Origin: Amborella trichopoda
Taxonomy: Eukaryota > Streptophyta > Magnoliopsida > Amborellales > Amborellaceae
Length of the DNA stretch: 64,000 nt
Reading direction: 5' to 3'
NCBI RefSeq assembly: GCF_000471905.2
Contig: NW_006498102.1
Span: 632,984 to 696,983 of the forward strand
The notes under the pieces were generated by a model. That model did no database searches. It worked only from the letters and a program-made list of their open reading frames with translations, and was not told the DNA's origin. The translations under genes were made by a program, and so were the position numbers. Positions 12,077 to 22,364 of the stretch are shown piece after piece (position 1 is the first letter of the stretch; the number at the start of each line of letters is the position of its first letter).

Positions 12077-12099
12077 GGCGGGGGGAGGGGGGGGGGGGG
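12077..12099 (+). repeat. extreme G-rich run, potential G-quadruplex
   Basis: Almost uninterrupted guanines, broken by one c and one a, in an otherwise AT-rich context. It could fold as a quadruplex; it is also a place where sequencing length errors are likely. Confidence 0.85.
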
Positions 12100-12423
12100 A
12101 TGCACAACATGCTTTGTGTTCTATGATTAACTTGTTGAGTTCTCAAGCTTCCATTGATGCTTACTGTTGTTAACATTTACCGATACATTTCTAGGTTCAA
12201 AGTCTTGCCCAAATGATATGTTTTGGTCATTTTGAGCTTGAATATGTTTTGGATTTGAGTTTTGAAGGATGCATATGATTTTATAAAGCTAATGTAAGTG
12301 CTACTGCATGAAAGCTATAGTCTTTTGTAATTGGAGTAATGGGGGGCAGTGTATTGGTTTCTCATTAGATTTCTTGTGTTGAATTGATGAGGGACAGTGT
12401 ATTAGTTTCTCCTTAGGTCTCTA

Positions 12424-12428
<5 letters not shown>

Positions 12429-12458
<30 letters not shown>

Positions 12459-12510
12459 CCAACCCATTAGTCTTACTATAAGTGCCTCTCTCTCATCCCA
12501 ACCCATTAAT
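12429..12510. repeat. (CT)n with duplicated flank
   Basis: A (CT)n run at about 12429-12456 is followed by catcccaacccattag, then a second shorter ctctctct and catcccaacccattaa. Simple repeat and short duplication; the GWDERE-type ORF over it is an artefact. Confidence 0.85.
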
Positions 12511-12822
12511 ATATCGATGTAAGTGAAGTAAATATCATCGGTGTCAGGATAATAATTGTAATTTCTTCGAATGTGTGATAAGTATATAGCAGATGTCAAC
12601 AACATGGCATATTTGAGATACCGACATGCACCACAGTGGAGTTATCCTCAAGAATCACAGGAACAATACCAACTAATGAACCAATGGTAGTACAACAAGC
12701 CGGCATTGTTGACCTGACCCAATTACGATATATTTTATATTTTTTATATATAATTAATGTTATTCTTCTTGTATTTGTCTTTTTCATTTTCATACAACAT
12801 CTGGTGAACCTATAAAAGAAGA

Positions 12823-13185
12823 ATGTATGTTCAAGCTATTATAGGTTATTGTTGAATAGGCTGGTTTTGTACATGGTTACATATAGATGCATGAATTGTG
12901 AATATTGCTTCACATGCATCACAAATGTTTTATGATATAGCACACAAATGTTGTGTGCCATTGTAGAGAGAGAGAGATCACACAAATGTGTGTGTATCAC
13001 AAATGTTTTAAGGGACAAACAACAATATTGTTTTATTGTTGAATGAGACATATTTTTGAGGTTGGGATATGAATGCATCAATGGTGAATGTATGTCAAAG
13101 TAGTGTTCCAACTACTACAGGTTATTGTTGAATGAGCTAGTTTCTTACTGCTTGTATATGGATGTATTAATTGTGAATGTGTGTT
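12823..13185. repeat. diverged direct repeat (two copies)
   Basis: 12823-12910 and 13085-13180 share aatgtatgt, ctacaggttattgttgaat and atgtattaattgtgaatgt words in the same order. This is a decayed segmental duplication inside the large DNA element. Confidence 0.65.
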
Positions 13186-13669
13186 TGTGTGTTGTGCTGA
13201 AGCTATTATAGCACAGTTTAATAGTATACAGGGAACCAAATCCATTATTGCCATGACCGCTAATAGATATAAGTATGCATGCGTGTGTGCGTATGTGTGC
13301 GTGTGAAAAGTAGCGAAAGCGAGAGAGTTTATATTCAATTTAAGAAGAAAGTCATCGACAATCTACTTATGAGATTTAAACACCTATTCCACTTCATAAT
13401 TGTAAAAAGACTCAACAAATTGTATACCCAAAATACGCAAGAAAATATATGGATTTCTATTTTAAGACAATCAATTAGCAAACTAGTGATTCGGTGCACA
13501 ATATTGGATTGAGGTTGTGCTTGACATTGTCTACAGATTGATTCAATTTTGAGGTGCAATGAAGTTTATCATGAAACATCTACTTCAATTGTTGTACAAA
13601 TATATCTCTTTCTAGGATGCTTCTCTCACTCATCAATAAAACTCTCTCTCTCTCTCTCTCTCTCTCAGT

Positions 13670-13698
13670 NNNNNNNNNNNNNNNNNNNNNNNNNNNNN
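13670..13698. other. assembly gap (29 N)
   Basis: A run of 29 N bases directly after a (CT)n run. The true length is unknown. ORFs that cross it are meaningless. Confidence 0.99.
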
Positions 13699-13793
13699 TA
13701 CTACTTACGTTACTTACTTACTACTTACTACGTTACGTACTACGTTACGTACTACGTACTACTACTACTACTACTACTTACTACTACTACTTA

Positions 13794-13858
<65 letters not shown>
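13699..13858. repeat. compound TAC/TACG and (CT)n microsatellite
   Basis: After the gap come about 95 bases built only of tac, tact and tacg words, passing directly into roughly 60 bases of (CT)n. The composition is unlike anything else in the window. Confidence 0.9.
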
Positions 13859-13860
<2 letters not shown>

Positions 13861-14054
13861 CCAACATACTTTACTTTCAATTGATCTTTTATCCCAAAAA
13901 ATAAAATTCTAAAAATTAGGAAACTAGTGATTTGGTACACAATATTGAATTGAGGTTGTGCTTGACATTGTCTATAGACTGCTTCAATTTTGAGGTGCAA
14001 TGAAGTTTATCATGAAACATTTGCTTCAATTGTTGTACAAATATATCTTTCTCC

Positions 14055-14190
14055 AGGAGGTTATCAAACACAGAAACTATAACTTTTTTAACTTTTCAAG
14101 AGGTTATCAAACACAGAAACCATGAACTTCTTTAACTTCTCAGGAGGTTATCAAATACAGAAACCAGGAACTTCTTACAGTAACTTCTAT
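14055..14190. repeat. three subterminal repeats resembling the element's end
   Basis: Units beginning near 14055, 14099 and 14143 (period about 44) each contain aggaggttatcaaacacaga or close to it, then aacttctttaacttct. The gttatcaaac core equals the inner part of the terminal inverted repeat at 14241-14250. Subterminal motif repeats are typical transposase-binding regions in DNA elements. Confidence 0.82.
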
Positions 14191-14256
14191 CTTCCCAGCA
14201 AGGAGGAACTTCAAATTTACAGTTTATGAACTTGATTCTAGTTATCAAACAGACCC

Positions 14257-15381
14257 TTTAAATAACATCCATGCTATGAGGCGCATGCATCTCCTGATTC
14301 ATAGTATACTATATTTGGAATTGATAACATTAGTTTTCATTTTTTATTTATCTTTTTTTAACAGTTAGTAGGGATTGGGTCCTCTACCCATAGCAGAAAT
14401 GAAAGTCAAGTTTCGAAAATTATTTCAACCAAGCTGTCAAATCAAAAAGTAAAACATATCTCTAGCTCCCAATTCTTTAATCCTTTTCTTCCATTTAAAA
14501 TATCTAACAATAACTCGTGCTTTCTCTTCATTCTTTATTTGATAGATTGGTCTAAAAGAATTGCTAAAATTTGTATTAAAAATAGGGTGCATTCTGTTTG
14601 GTTGAGTGATGTTATGGACCACGCATGCAATATAGTGTGCCTCAAGCACAAAAACCGCCTCAACATAGCAACTGGTCCATTCAACACGTCACGTGAAACC
14701 TTTATTCCACCGCTCAACAATTTCTTAAGAAAAGTAGTTGACATAAAGAAGATATTCATGCTCACATAACTCCAAGTCTCCGGATAAAGCCGTATGTAGA
14801 GTTTGCGAATCCTAGTGGGCAAATATCCAACTACTCCAAGATATGTTTTCAATGAAAAATTTAAAATTAAAAGGAATGAAAACCCTCAACCATGGTGATC
14901 ATCATCATAGCTTTTTACCAATTATTTGGGATCGGTTATACGAATCATGATCCATGAGTCTGTTCTATTAAGTGTCATTCCCTCAATGAAACCATAAATC
15001 TCCGTATCTTTTTGAACTACTTCCAACCACGTTCTTTTGAGCCTACCTTCAACCATGGCAATAACATGAAAAATGACCACTTCATATAAGGGGTACAACC
15101 CGACATCATAAGCATTTGTTTTTTATTGGGGAACTTGTTTTTTTTGGATAAGTAGGTGTTACATTTGCACTATTGCATGCTCCAATGAAGAGCATATTGC
15201 AAACTTAGTCCCTAAGTTAATGATTGAATTATGAGAGTTTTTTTTCTCTGAATTTTTTAGATGCTCTTAAAAATCACTAAATGATTATTTTCAAAAACAA
15301 AACTTGAATGTCGGTCTCTTAAACAGTTAGATTTGAGAGGCTAAAAATTGGATAGTGTCACACATAATGCATTTTAATAAT
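14257..15381. other. gene-empty stretch apart from a LINE tail
   Basis: No supportable gene. Overlapping minus-strand readings at 14437-14852 have no recognisable motif. 14897-15058 is a LINE tail (listed separately). Confidence 0.5.
14897..15058 (-). mobile_element. RTE-type LINE 3' end fragment
   Basis: The minus strand reads GRLKRTWLEVVQKDTEIYGF, then a GMTLNRT word, and ends in RITDPK and a stop. This is the recognisable C-terminal tail of plant RTE LINE proteins (GRPKKTWLEVVKKDM...RIHVADP as I recall it). It is followed by a TGATGATGATGAT run, the tandem 3' tail usual for RTE. It is 5' truncated, as most LINE copies are, and related to 6820-7016. Confidence 0.8.
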
Positions 15382-15765
15382 GGAAAAGTTTATATAGAGC
15401 CTACCTAAAAACTTTCACTAGAAGAGGTTGTTTTGATGCACAAATATCTTCAAATTGATCATCTTGATATCAAGATGCATGGACATAAAAAAAAAAATAG
15501 ATTTCAAGTTTTGAAAATAGTGTATTTTATAATACATTTTTGGATTGTCAATTTTCAAGATTTTCAAGTTTTCATATATCTGTCAATCTACCCTATTTTT
15601 TAAGCTTTAAACTTTATAAATAAATATGAAAATATATTTTAAAGCTATCGCAAAGATTTTCAGTATTGAAACCATATTTCTCGACACTATTTGAAGGTAG
15701 GCTTTAATTTGATTGTTTAGAGCCTTGCTTTGATTGTTTAGAGCCAAGGCTCTATACAAACCAAT
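15382..15765. mobile_element. MITE family A, copy 1
   Basis: The left end ggaaaagtttatatagagcc and the right end ggctctatacaaacc are inverted. The interior has gctatcgcaaagattttcag, shared with the copy at 29955-30331. Family A members carry ggaaaag-type ends, a taaggcgcacct-type subterminal word and an aatctattg interior word. No coding capacity. The superfamily is not assigned. Confidence 0.6.
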
Positions 15766-16319
15766 GCAACCGGGAAACATTCTCTCAAAAGCTCTGACAT
15801 CTGAAGCTAGTAGAGAATGGCAGTACTCTGCCTTGAGGATTGTATATTCCTTAAAAATTAAGGGTTAAAATTTATTTCAAAAAATAGTTTAATACTTGAA
15901 AATCTTGAAACAGAACCGTCCAGATAACATAACTTGCAAATCTGATTACGATGTTTTATATTCTTTTGGTGAGAAAACATTATTTGAAGTCATGCTCATA
16001 GTTTATAATTTGGAATATTCATATTTGAACTTTAGTTTCAAAAAGTAGTTGTCTTTTTTTAATATTTCCAGTACTTGTCATTGTAATGCTATTTTAAAAA
16101 GAACATGTTTATTGTTTTTGGTACTTTCCACGAGAGCCAACATAGCACTTCCATCGACCGATTGAAAGGAACGATCTATACAAACATGGATGAGGTTTTT
16201 GTAGGGCTGCGGGTGGAACGGCCACATAAAGTGGGGGCCGCGGAAAATACATTCGTATGAGCCTTGTGTCAAACTACGAGATACGGTCTCTATGAGTCTT
16301 TGGACTCACATGTAGAACT

Positions 16320-16500
16320 GAAAATTTCATAATTGATGGCAACAATATATTTTCATAATTAGGGGCATCAATAGATTTTCATATCATTAAAAGGTTTTGT
16401 GACACTGAAACTGCATTTTTTACATAGTTTTGAGGTGCACCTTATTTCAATAGTATAAGATTAACACCTTATACAAACCTAACCTTTTTCTGAATGTGTG
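16320..16500. mobile_element. MITE family A, copy 2 (truncated)
   Basis: The right end (ttgaggtgcaccttatt, then taacaccttatacaaacc, then ctttttc) matches the right end of copy 3 at 18937. The interior has ggggcatcaatagattttcat. The left end was not recognised, so it looks truncated. Confidence 0.6.
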
Positions 16501-16982
16501 AATGGGTTGTTTGGCTCCATGATTAAACAAACCCAGAATCATAACTTAATTACACCAAACCCTGGTTACACTAAAACCCGGTAATTGAACAAGTGTGTTT
16601 GGATAGCTTTCGAATGAAACCCAAGTTATATAAATGTCATGTTTTTTTTTGGGGGGTAATTCAATGGGAAAGCCAGGCCTATACCCATTTTTTCATATAA
16701 ATTAAGGAGTTTGTTTTTTTGAAGGTATCAGAAGGTGGCGTCAGCAGGACTTGAAACTACAACTTGATAACTATGGGGTGCCATTGGGTTATCTGTTTGT
16801 ATATCCTTGGTTTGCAGATTTACTATTTAATTGATTTATTAAATATATTATTCTAAATTATTCTAAAATCAATAATACTAGTAAGATTAGTATGATATTA
16901 AATTAATGAAGAAGGCGGTACTAGGAATTTGGACCAAAGTTGTGATGGCTTTCATCGAAAGTTTGAAAAAGGAAAAAGTAAA

Positions 16983-17615
16983 GGGAAACTTACATACATA
17001 TCCATTATAGTTTATGTTATTATGGTTCTACCGAATAGTTTCGATTATTACTATCATATCCATTTTTTTCATGTCAAAACAAAAAAAAATTTTAAAAAAA
17101 TGAATTTACCCAATTTTCTTTATCTTGTGGGTCTGTGTATCCTCTCTCTACCTCTCCCTCTACATTACATAGGTAAAAATGGTTTTTTTAAAAAACAAAC
17201 TCTCTATCTCCCCTTCACCGAGCATCTTTTTTTGGTAAGTTCATAATCCCTGAGAATTTTCTAAATTTAGGGGCTCAAACTAGCTGTTCTCCCCTGATTT
17301 TATCACATACTATGACTTCAAAGAGGTAGAGAAAATACGACAAAAGAGAGAGAAAACATTTTTCGGTTCTTGAAGAACCGAAAATTTAAATTTTTTGGTT
17401 CTTCAACCACCAAAAATTTTAAATTTTATGATCTTCAATAACCAAAATTTGTGTATTTTCGGTTGTTAAACAACCGAATTCAAAGTAAAGTCATATTTTT
17501 TTAAAATTTCGGTTTTGACATGAAAAAGGACACGGTGGTAATAATCGAAACTATTCGGTAGAGCCGTAATCAAGAAAACTATAACAGATATGTATGTAAT
17601 TTTTTCAAAATTAAA
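16983..17615. mobile_element. fold-back element with about 100-base arms
   Basis: The left arm 16983-17078 (cttacatacatatcc..., ctaccgaatagtttcgatta, ...ttcatgtcaaaac) is the inverted copy of 17505-17615 (gttttgacatgaaaaa..., taatcgaaactattcggtag, ...gatatgtatgtaa) with a few differences. The loop contains smaller perfect hairpins, such as ttttcggttcttgaag joined to its complement around 17361-17385 and cggttgttaaacaaccg near 17460-17476. No coding capacity. A MITE or fold-back transposon is the likely class. Confidence 0.8.
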
Positions 17616-18607
17616 AGAAAAAATTCCAATGCCTCAAATAAGAGAGAATAAAAGTGTTACGACCATGTAATAGATAATTTCAAGAATATTTTTTTTTTTT
17701 TGGTAAGTATTTCAAGATAAATTTTTGCATTTTACTATGTTTATTTTATGTAATATTGTTTAAGCCAATAAAAATATTCTCAAACTGAACATTTAGGAGA
17801 ACAACTACGTATGCAAATAAATTTAGGCCCCTAGCTCTTATCACCCACATCAAACCGTTGCTATTTTTAGTTAAAACTTAAAAGTCCGATGCAAGTTGTT
17901 TTGGTTTTATAATACTAGCTAATAACACATTTATTGGACAATTTGCTCAAGTTGAGGAACTGAGAGAGAACTCAATAATTTTTAAAAAGTTAAGTACCAT
18001 TTCTTTAGCTCCTATTTCTTCTCTCTTATATACTTCACCAAAAAATTTATTTGGATAACAACCTAGATTGCGCGTCCGGATTTCCATTCTGGTTCTGTGG
18101 AACCAAGTGGGGCCGGTTCCATCAAAGAACTGGTTAGAACCAGCCGTGTCATGGGAAAACAGGCCGGTTTCCGATATTTCACGCGATGTGTTCGTCCCCA
18201 GCAATTCTCAATCCAAATCGGCCTATTTCTATCCTGGTCGGCATTTTTTAAAACTTTGAAAGAGAGATTTTTAAGGGGAGATAAACCTTAGATCTTGGAT
18301 GAGAGGGTAGGTTTTAAGGGGAAATTGACCTGTCATTTGTTTAAATAACAAATAGGGAGACTTTTAAGCGCAAATACCACCTAAACTAGATTAGGAGATC
18401 AAGGTAAATCCCAACAGAAGGAATGCGTCGTAATTAAGCATTCGAGATGACTCTCTTCAAAAATTTGAGTCACAGAAACTATATTTTGTTTTCAAAATTC
18501 TCTAGACTCATGCTTAGTGTGAATTGTGAAAGCACAGAATCCCTCAAGCCCCATTCGTGCTTCTTCTTTCCTCTCAAATTCTTATACAGTATCATATCAT
18601 ATAAAAA

Positions 18608-18937
18608 TGGGTAAGGTACACCTCAAAACTACGCCGAAAATGCAGTTTTGGTGCCTCAAAGCCCTGTGAGAATATGAAAATCTATTGTTGTCCCCAATTA
18701 TAATATTTAAAATTTCTAAATATGGTGACGATCAACAAATCTATAAACACTTGAAATGGACAGTACAGATAATGTGTTAGAAGATTAACTATTTTTAAGA
18801 CTAAAAATCCCATTTCTTTTCATGTCTATCAATCTCGAGGTCAAGATGACTGCATAAGAACAACCTTCTCTAGTATGATTTTTAAGTGCATCTTACTCGT
18901 ACAATATAAAGGTTTACGCCTTATATAAACTTTTTCC
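18608..18937. mobile_element. MITE family A, copy 3, in the MTP promoter
   Basis: The left part ggtaaggtacacctcaaaac and the right part taagtgcatcttactcgtac then acgccttatataaacttttt are inverted relative to each other. The interior has gaaaatctattgttgtcccc. The outermost left end is missing. It ends about 140 bases upstream of the MTP start codon, so it lies in that gene's proximal promoter. Confidence 0.65.
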
Positions 18938-18993
18938 TATAAAACTATGCTTACTTTTTTTAAGAATGCGTTTTAAACCTTTGGTGAACTTTC

Positions 18994-19001
18994 ATATAAA
19001 G
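18994..19001 (+). promoter_or_regulatory. TATA-like element of the MTP gene
   Basis: The word atataaag lies about 75 bases before the ATG at 19075, a plausible position for a TATA box with a short leader. This is a sequence match only; no transcript start is visible. Confidence 0.4.
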
Positions 19002-19074
19002 ATGCAGCAGGCAAGCATTAGAGCCTTTCAAGTTAGTTTCCTGTGCCGCCAGGTTATTAACAAAGGTGAAAGAA

Positions 19075-22000
19075 ATGAGAACCCATTCATTGGATTATAG
19101 CACAGAGCTTTATCCAAACCCAGATGGAGACAGAGTGATCCCCATTGGTGAGCAGTCATGGCGACTCAATGTGAACGACTTCAGGCTACCTCAGAGGACA
19201 CCTGCTCATCCTAATGCTCTACCTTCTTGCCTCAAAAGCTTGAGTAACTCTTCATCCTTCTCCACATGAATATTCTTTTCTGTTTTATAGTTTTTTGATA
19301 AAGAAGAAAAGAGGAAAGAATAGGCATTGCTGGTTTAATTCTTATACTTGGAAGATCTTGGGATTTAGACCATGATATTCCACTACGTTGGAGAAGGAAA
19401 ATTCTCAATTTTTTTGGCCAAAGTTTCTCATATGAGCAATTTCTGGATAGAAAGGTTCTGAACTCCAAAAGCTAACCTTTGTTTTAGTTGATTTTGTAAT
19501 TTATTGTCTCGGTTATTTTGAGTTAGTGTAACTGGTCGTGCTTCCAATGGTGACATTTCAAATGTGTAATATCTGATTTTCTTGATTATGTTGGTCTCAG
19601 GCAAACGCCACAAGGTTGCAGAGTATTATAAGAAGCAAGAGGAGCTTCTTGAGGGGTTCAATGAAATGGAGACAGTCACAGAATTAGGCTGTCTCCCCGG
19701 ATTAACAGAGGTAATTGTGACTTAGAGAGAGAGAGATCTAACGTGATATACATACATAAGAATATACATATTTTGATGGTGTTTACAGGAACAATCTAAG
19801 AAGTTGGCGAGGAGCGAGAGGACTGCAGTTCACATATCGAATGCAGCGAATGTGATTCTTTTCACTGCAAAGATTTACGCTTCGATTGAAAGCAAGTCTT
19901 TGGCTGTTATAGCATCCACCCTGGACTCTCTCTTAGATCTCTTATCCGGCTTCATTCTATGGTTCACATCAAATGCCATGAGAAAGCCCAACCAGTATAG
20001 GTACCCCATAGGAAAGAAGAGGATGCAACCGGTGGTGAGCCTCTCTCTCTCTCTTTCGCTCTCTCTCTCTCCACAATGGAAACTGAAGGACTGTAATTGA
20101 ACAGGGTATTGTGGTTTTTGCTTCAATTATGGCTACCCTTGGCTTCCAAATCTTAGTCGAGTCTATTCGACAACTCCTTACAAAGGTTAGTAGTGCTTTT
20201 TGTCAGAGCTTAGATGTAAAAATAATCTCAAAATTCACGTGAACCATTCAGAGAGAATTTAGATAAGGAAACAGCAGAATTAATTAGCTCATGCAGCACT
20301 GTGCTGGATTTTTGTTCCGTAGATATTTATTTGTTGCCTTATAAATTATACAATTTTGTTAAATAGAGCAACTACTTGATTTTTTTTGCTTGGCATTTGA
20401 AATTCGTAAGTGCTTTAGTGATAAAATATCAATCTTACCGTAGGGCAAATCCTAGTTCATTCATTTTCACTTTTTGATTAGAAGAAACAAGGTAAAAAAA
20501 TATTTTTCTATGGAATTCTAGACAGATTCAACATTATGGTTTATCTTCAGAAAATCTCTGAACCTACAAGTCACTAAAAATTGAAATTTATGTAAAGAAA
20601 AAATACAATAAAAAAAAAATTTATTTAATTGTTGACAGGCTTTTGTTTTTCTATTAATTTTATGGGATTTAGTCCTGTAGTAGAATTTGGTGTAAATTAA
20701 TCAAGACTGTCCCACCCCTTGGATCCTTTCCTTTCTCAATCGAGACAGCGGGGTGCTTTAATGGGGACACCAAATGACATGTGTAAGCCCCTGATCACCA
20801 CCGTCTATGGCCAACCGTGGATGGTGGAGACGATCAGTTACTCCACCTGAGATGTAATTGCTGTTTCTAGTCATCTCCATTCTTCACGTTGGGCCAACAA
20901 GGATAAAGATCGGGTTCCTACACATTTTCATGTAGGATCAGGTCTCTCAGGATCATTTCCCATCTTTAATATGGCACTTGTTATCGAAATATCTGAATTA
21001 TTCTAAAAATGATAGATGGTTGCAGGGGCACACATCGTTTAATGGGAAAACAGAGCAGTGGGTTATTGGGATAATGGTTTCAGTGACTGGGGTGAAGCTG
21101 GCACTAACAATCTATTGTCGGAGGTTTAAGAATGAGATTGTCAGCGCCTATGCCAAAGATCACTTTTTTGATGTCCTCACCAACTCAGTTGGCCTAATCA
21201 CTGCTGTTCTTGCCTCCCACTTCTTTTGGTGGATTGATCCTACCGGAGCTATACTGGTCAACATCTATATCTCACTCTGCAACTTTAGTTGAATAACCTT
21301 TCATTTCTTGACTAGAAAAAACATTACAACTGTTTTATATGCCTATCCAATATCAATTAATGTCATTAAAAGCATGCTCTGGGAGTGTACCATACATTTG
21401 CTCCCTTGGGTGAAACAATTTCTTAGGTGGATTATTTCCAACTGAAATTTTGGGATCCAAGAATCATCAAATGATTACTTTCAAAAGAAAAGAATAACCT
21501 TATAACACTATTTTTTTCCATGCACATATAGAGTGCATTTGATTTCTTTTTTATTTTTTATAGGATGATTGCTTGATTGAAGAGATACATCAGCAAGATT
21601 TGGGGTCCTAAAACTACTCCTACATATAGTTTTAGCCAATGCAGTGAAGGCAAGAAATGCTCCTCTAGAGCATACAATGTTTTCACTGAAAATAATTTTA
21701 CCATATAATTTAAAAATGTATGTCCTTTGACCTTGTATTATTGTTATGTTTTCATAACCTTTTTTATGAGGATTTTCACAAGTTAAATATTTTTATAGAT
21801 TGGTATTAAAAGTTACATGATCTGATTTAACTTTAAATTCATTATTTTCTAAAAAACATCCAAAAAGCCAAGAGAAAACCTCAACATGTTAAGAAAATAT
21901 CTTATTCAGTGAAAATCCCTAGGGTTTTTTTTTTTTTGCAAAGTTTTGAAGAAATTGAGATCTTTCTTGCAAACAAATATCTTTTTCCCATGGTTGACAA

Positions 22001-22364
22001 GTGATCCATTTCAATACAGATAGCCCTCTACACGATTGGGACATGGGCAAAAACTGTGCTCGAGAATGTTTCGGGGCTTGTTGGAAAATCAGCACCACCT
22101 GAATATTTGCAAAAGCTAACCTATCTTATATGGAATCACGATGAAGAAATCAAGCATATAGACACTGTGCGTGCCTACACGTTTGGATCCCATTACTTTG
22201 TGGAGATTGACATAGTGCTACCAGGAGATATGCTCCTAAACCAAGCGCATAACATTGGAGAAACTCTACAGGAGAAGCTTGAACAACTAGCAGAAGTTGA
22301 GCGTGCTTTCGTGCATGTTGATTTTGAGTTTAGTCACATACCAGAGCACAATAGAAAGGGTTGA
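19075..22364 (+). CDS. MTP: Mn-type cation diffusion facilitator, metal tolerance protein (MTP9/10/11 group)
   Basis: Proton-coupled exporter moving Mn2+ from cytosol into an endomembrane compartment (family knowledge; this copy untested). Six exons give in-phase joins: 19075-19243, 19601-19710, 19789-20034, 20105-20185, 21026-21256, 22020-22364, for 393 residues, matching Arabidopsis MTP11 (about 394). Seen: [12 protein letters not shown] near the N-terminus; DSLLD (139-143, TM2) and DHFFD (247-251, TM5), the DxxxD pair typical of Mn-CDFs; PIGKKRMQP after TM3; and the C-terminal cytosolic dimer domain with [12 protein letters not shown] and [11 protein letters not shown]. The start is the in-frame ATG at 19075, nine bases into a longer reading that has only GTG before it. 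Exon 5 uses an unusual donor, ctg|gtcaac; the other sites are ordinary GT-AG. N-terminal wording is nearer MTP9/10 than MTP11. No broken frame is seen. Confidence 0.93.
20040..20073. repeat. (CT)n in MTP intron 3
   Basis: Imperfect (CT)n run directly after the exon 3 donor gtgagc. With an intron of only 70 bases, it makes up about half of it and may act as the polypyrimidine tract. Confidence 0.85.

Larger units (their letters stand above)
13488..14057. repeat. about 130-bp direct repeats flanking a microsatellite and gap
   Basis: 13488-13620 and 13927-14057 are near-identical (gaggttgtgcttgacattgt, tcatgaaacat, caattgttgtacaaatatat). Between them lie (CT)n, an N run, a TAC/TACG compound repeat and a second long (CT)n (about 13793-13858). 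Such repeats can mislead assembly. Confidence 0.88.
10650..14256. mobile_element. large non-autonomous DNA transposon (PIF/Harbinger-Tourist-like), 3.6 kb
   Basis: The ends form an inverted repeat: GGGCGTGTTTGATAAC at 10650-10665 and GTTATCAAACAGACCC at 14241-14256 (complement GGGTCTGTTTGATAAC), matching at 14 of 16 bases. The flanking trinucleotide is TTT on both sides (10647-10649, 14257-14259), compatible with but not identical to the TTA/TAA duplication of Harbinger/Tourist elements. Inside there is no transposase. Instead there are CT-rich tracts (about 10960-11280), a CCCAAATCAGTGAG tandem array, an extreme G run, an assembly gap, and three copies of a terminal-like unit near the right end. 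Superfamily assignment is an inference from end sequence; hAT is the alternative. Confidence 0.6.
15766..18607. other. gene-empty stretch with MITE and fold-back copies
   Basis: No supportable gene. It holds MITE family A copy 2 (16320-16500) and a fold-back element (16983-17615). A ggttccatcaaagaactggt-like stretch at about 18080-18225 loosely matches 32600-32740 (another dispersed repeat). The small ORFs at 17947-18291 show no family motif. Confidence 0.5.

Noticed and set aside
13549-14000. ORFs across the gap and microsatellites
   Set aside because: They include N bases and (CT)n/(TAC)n translations.
14437-14852. Overlapping minus-strand frames as a hidden gene
   Set aside because: No recognisable domain, and the two frames overlap with no sign of splicing.
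6820-15058. Reading the two catcatca...ttggggtc repeats as SINEs
   Set aside because: The complementary strand encodes the GRLKRTWLEVV...TDP tail of an RTE LINE protein with a TGATGA 3' run, so a LINE 3' end explains them better. Some SINEs do share such tails.
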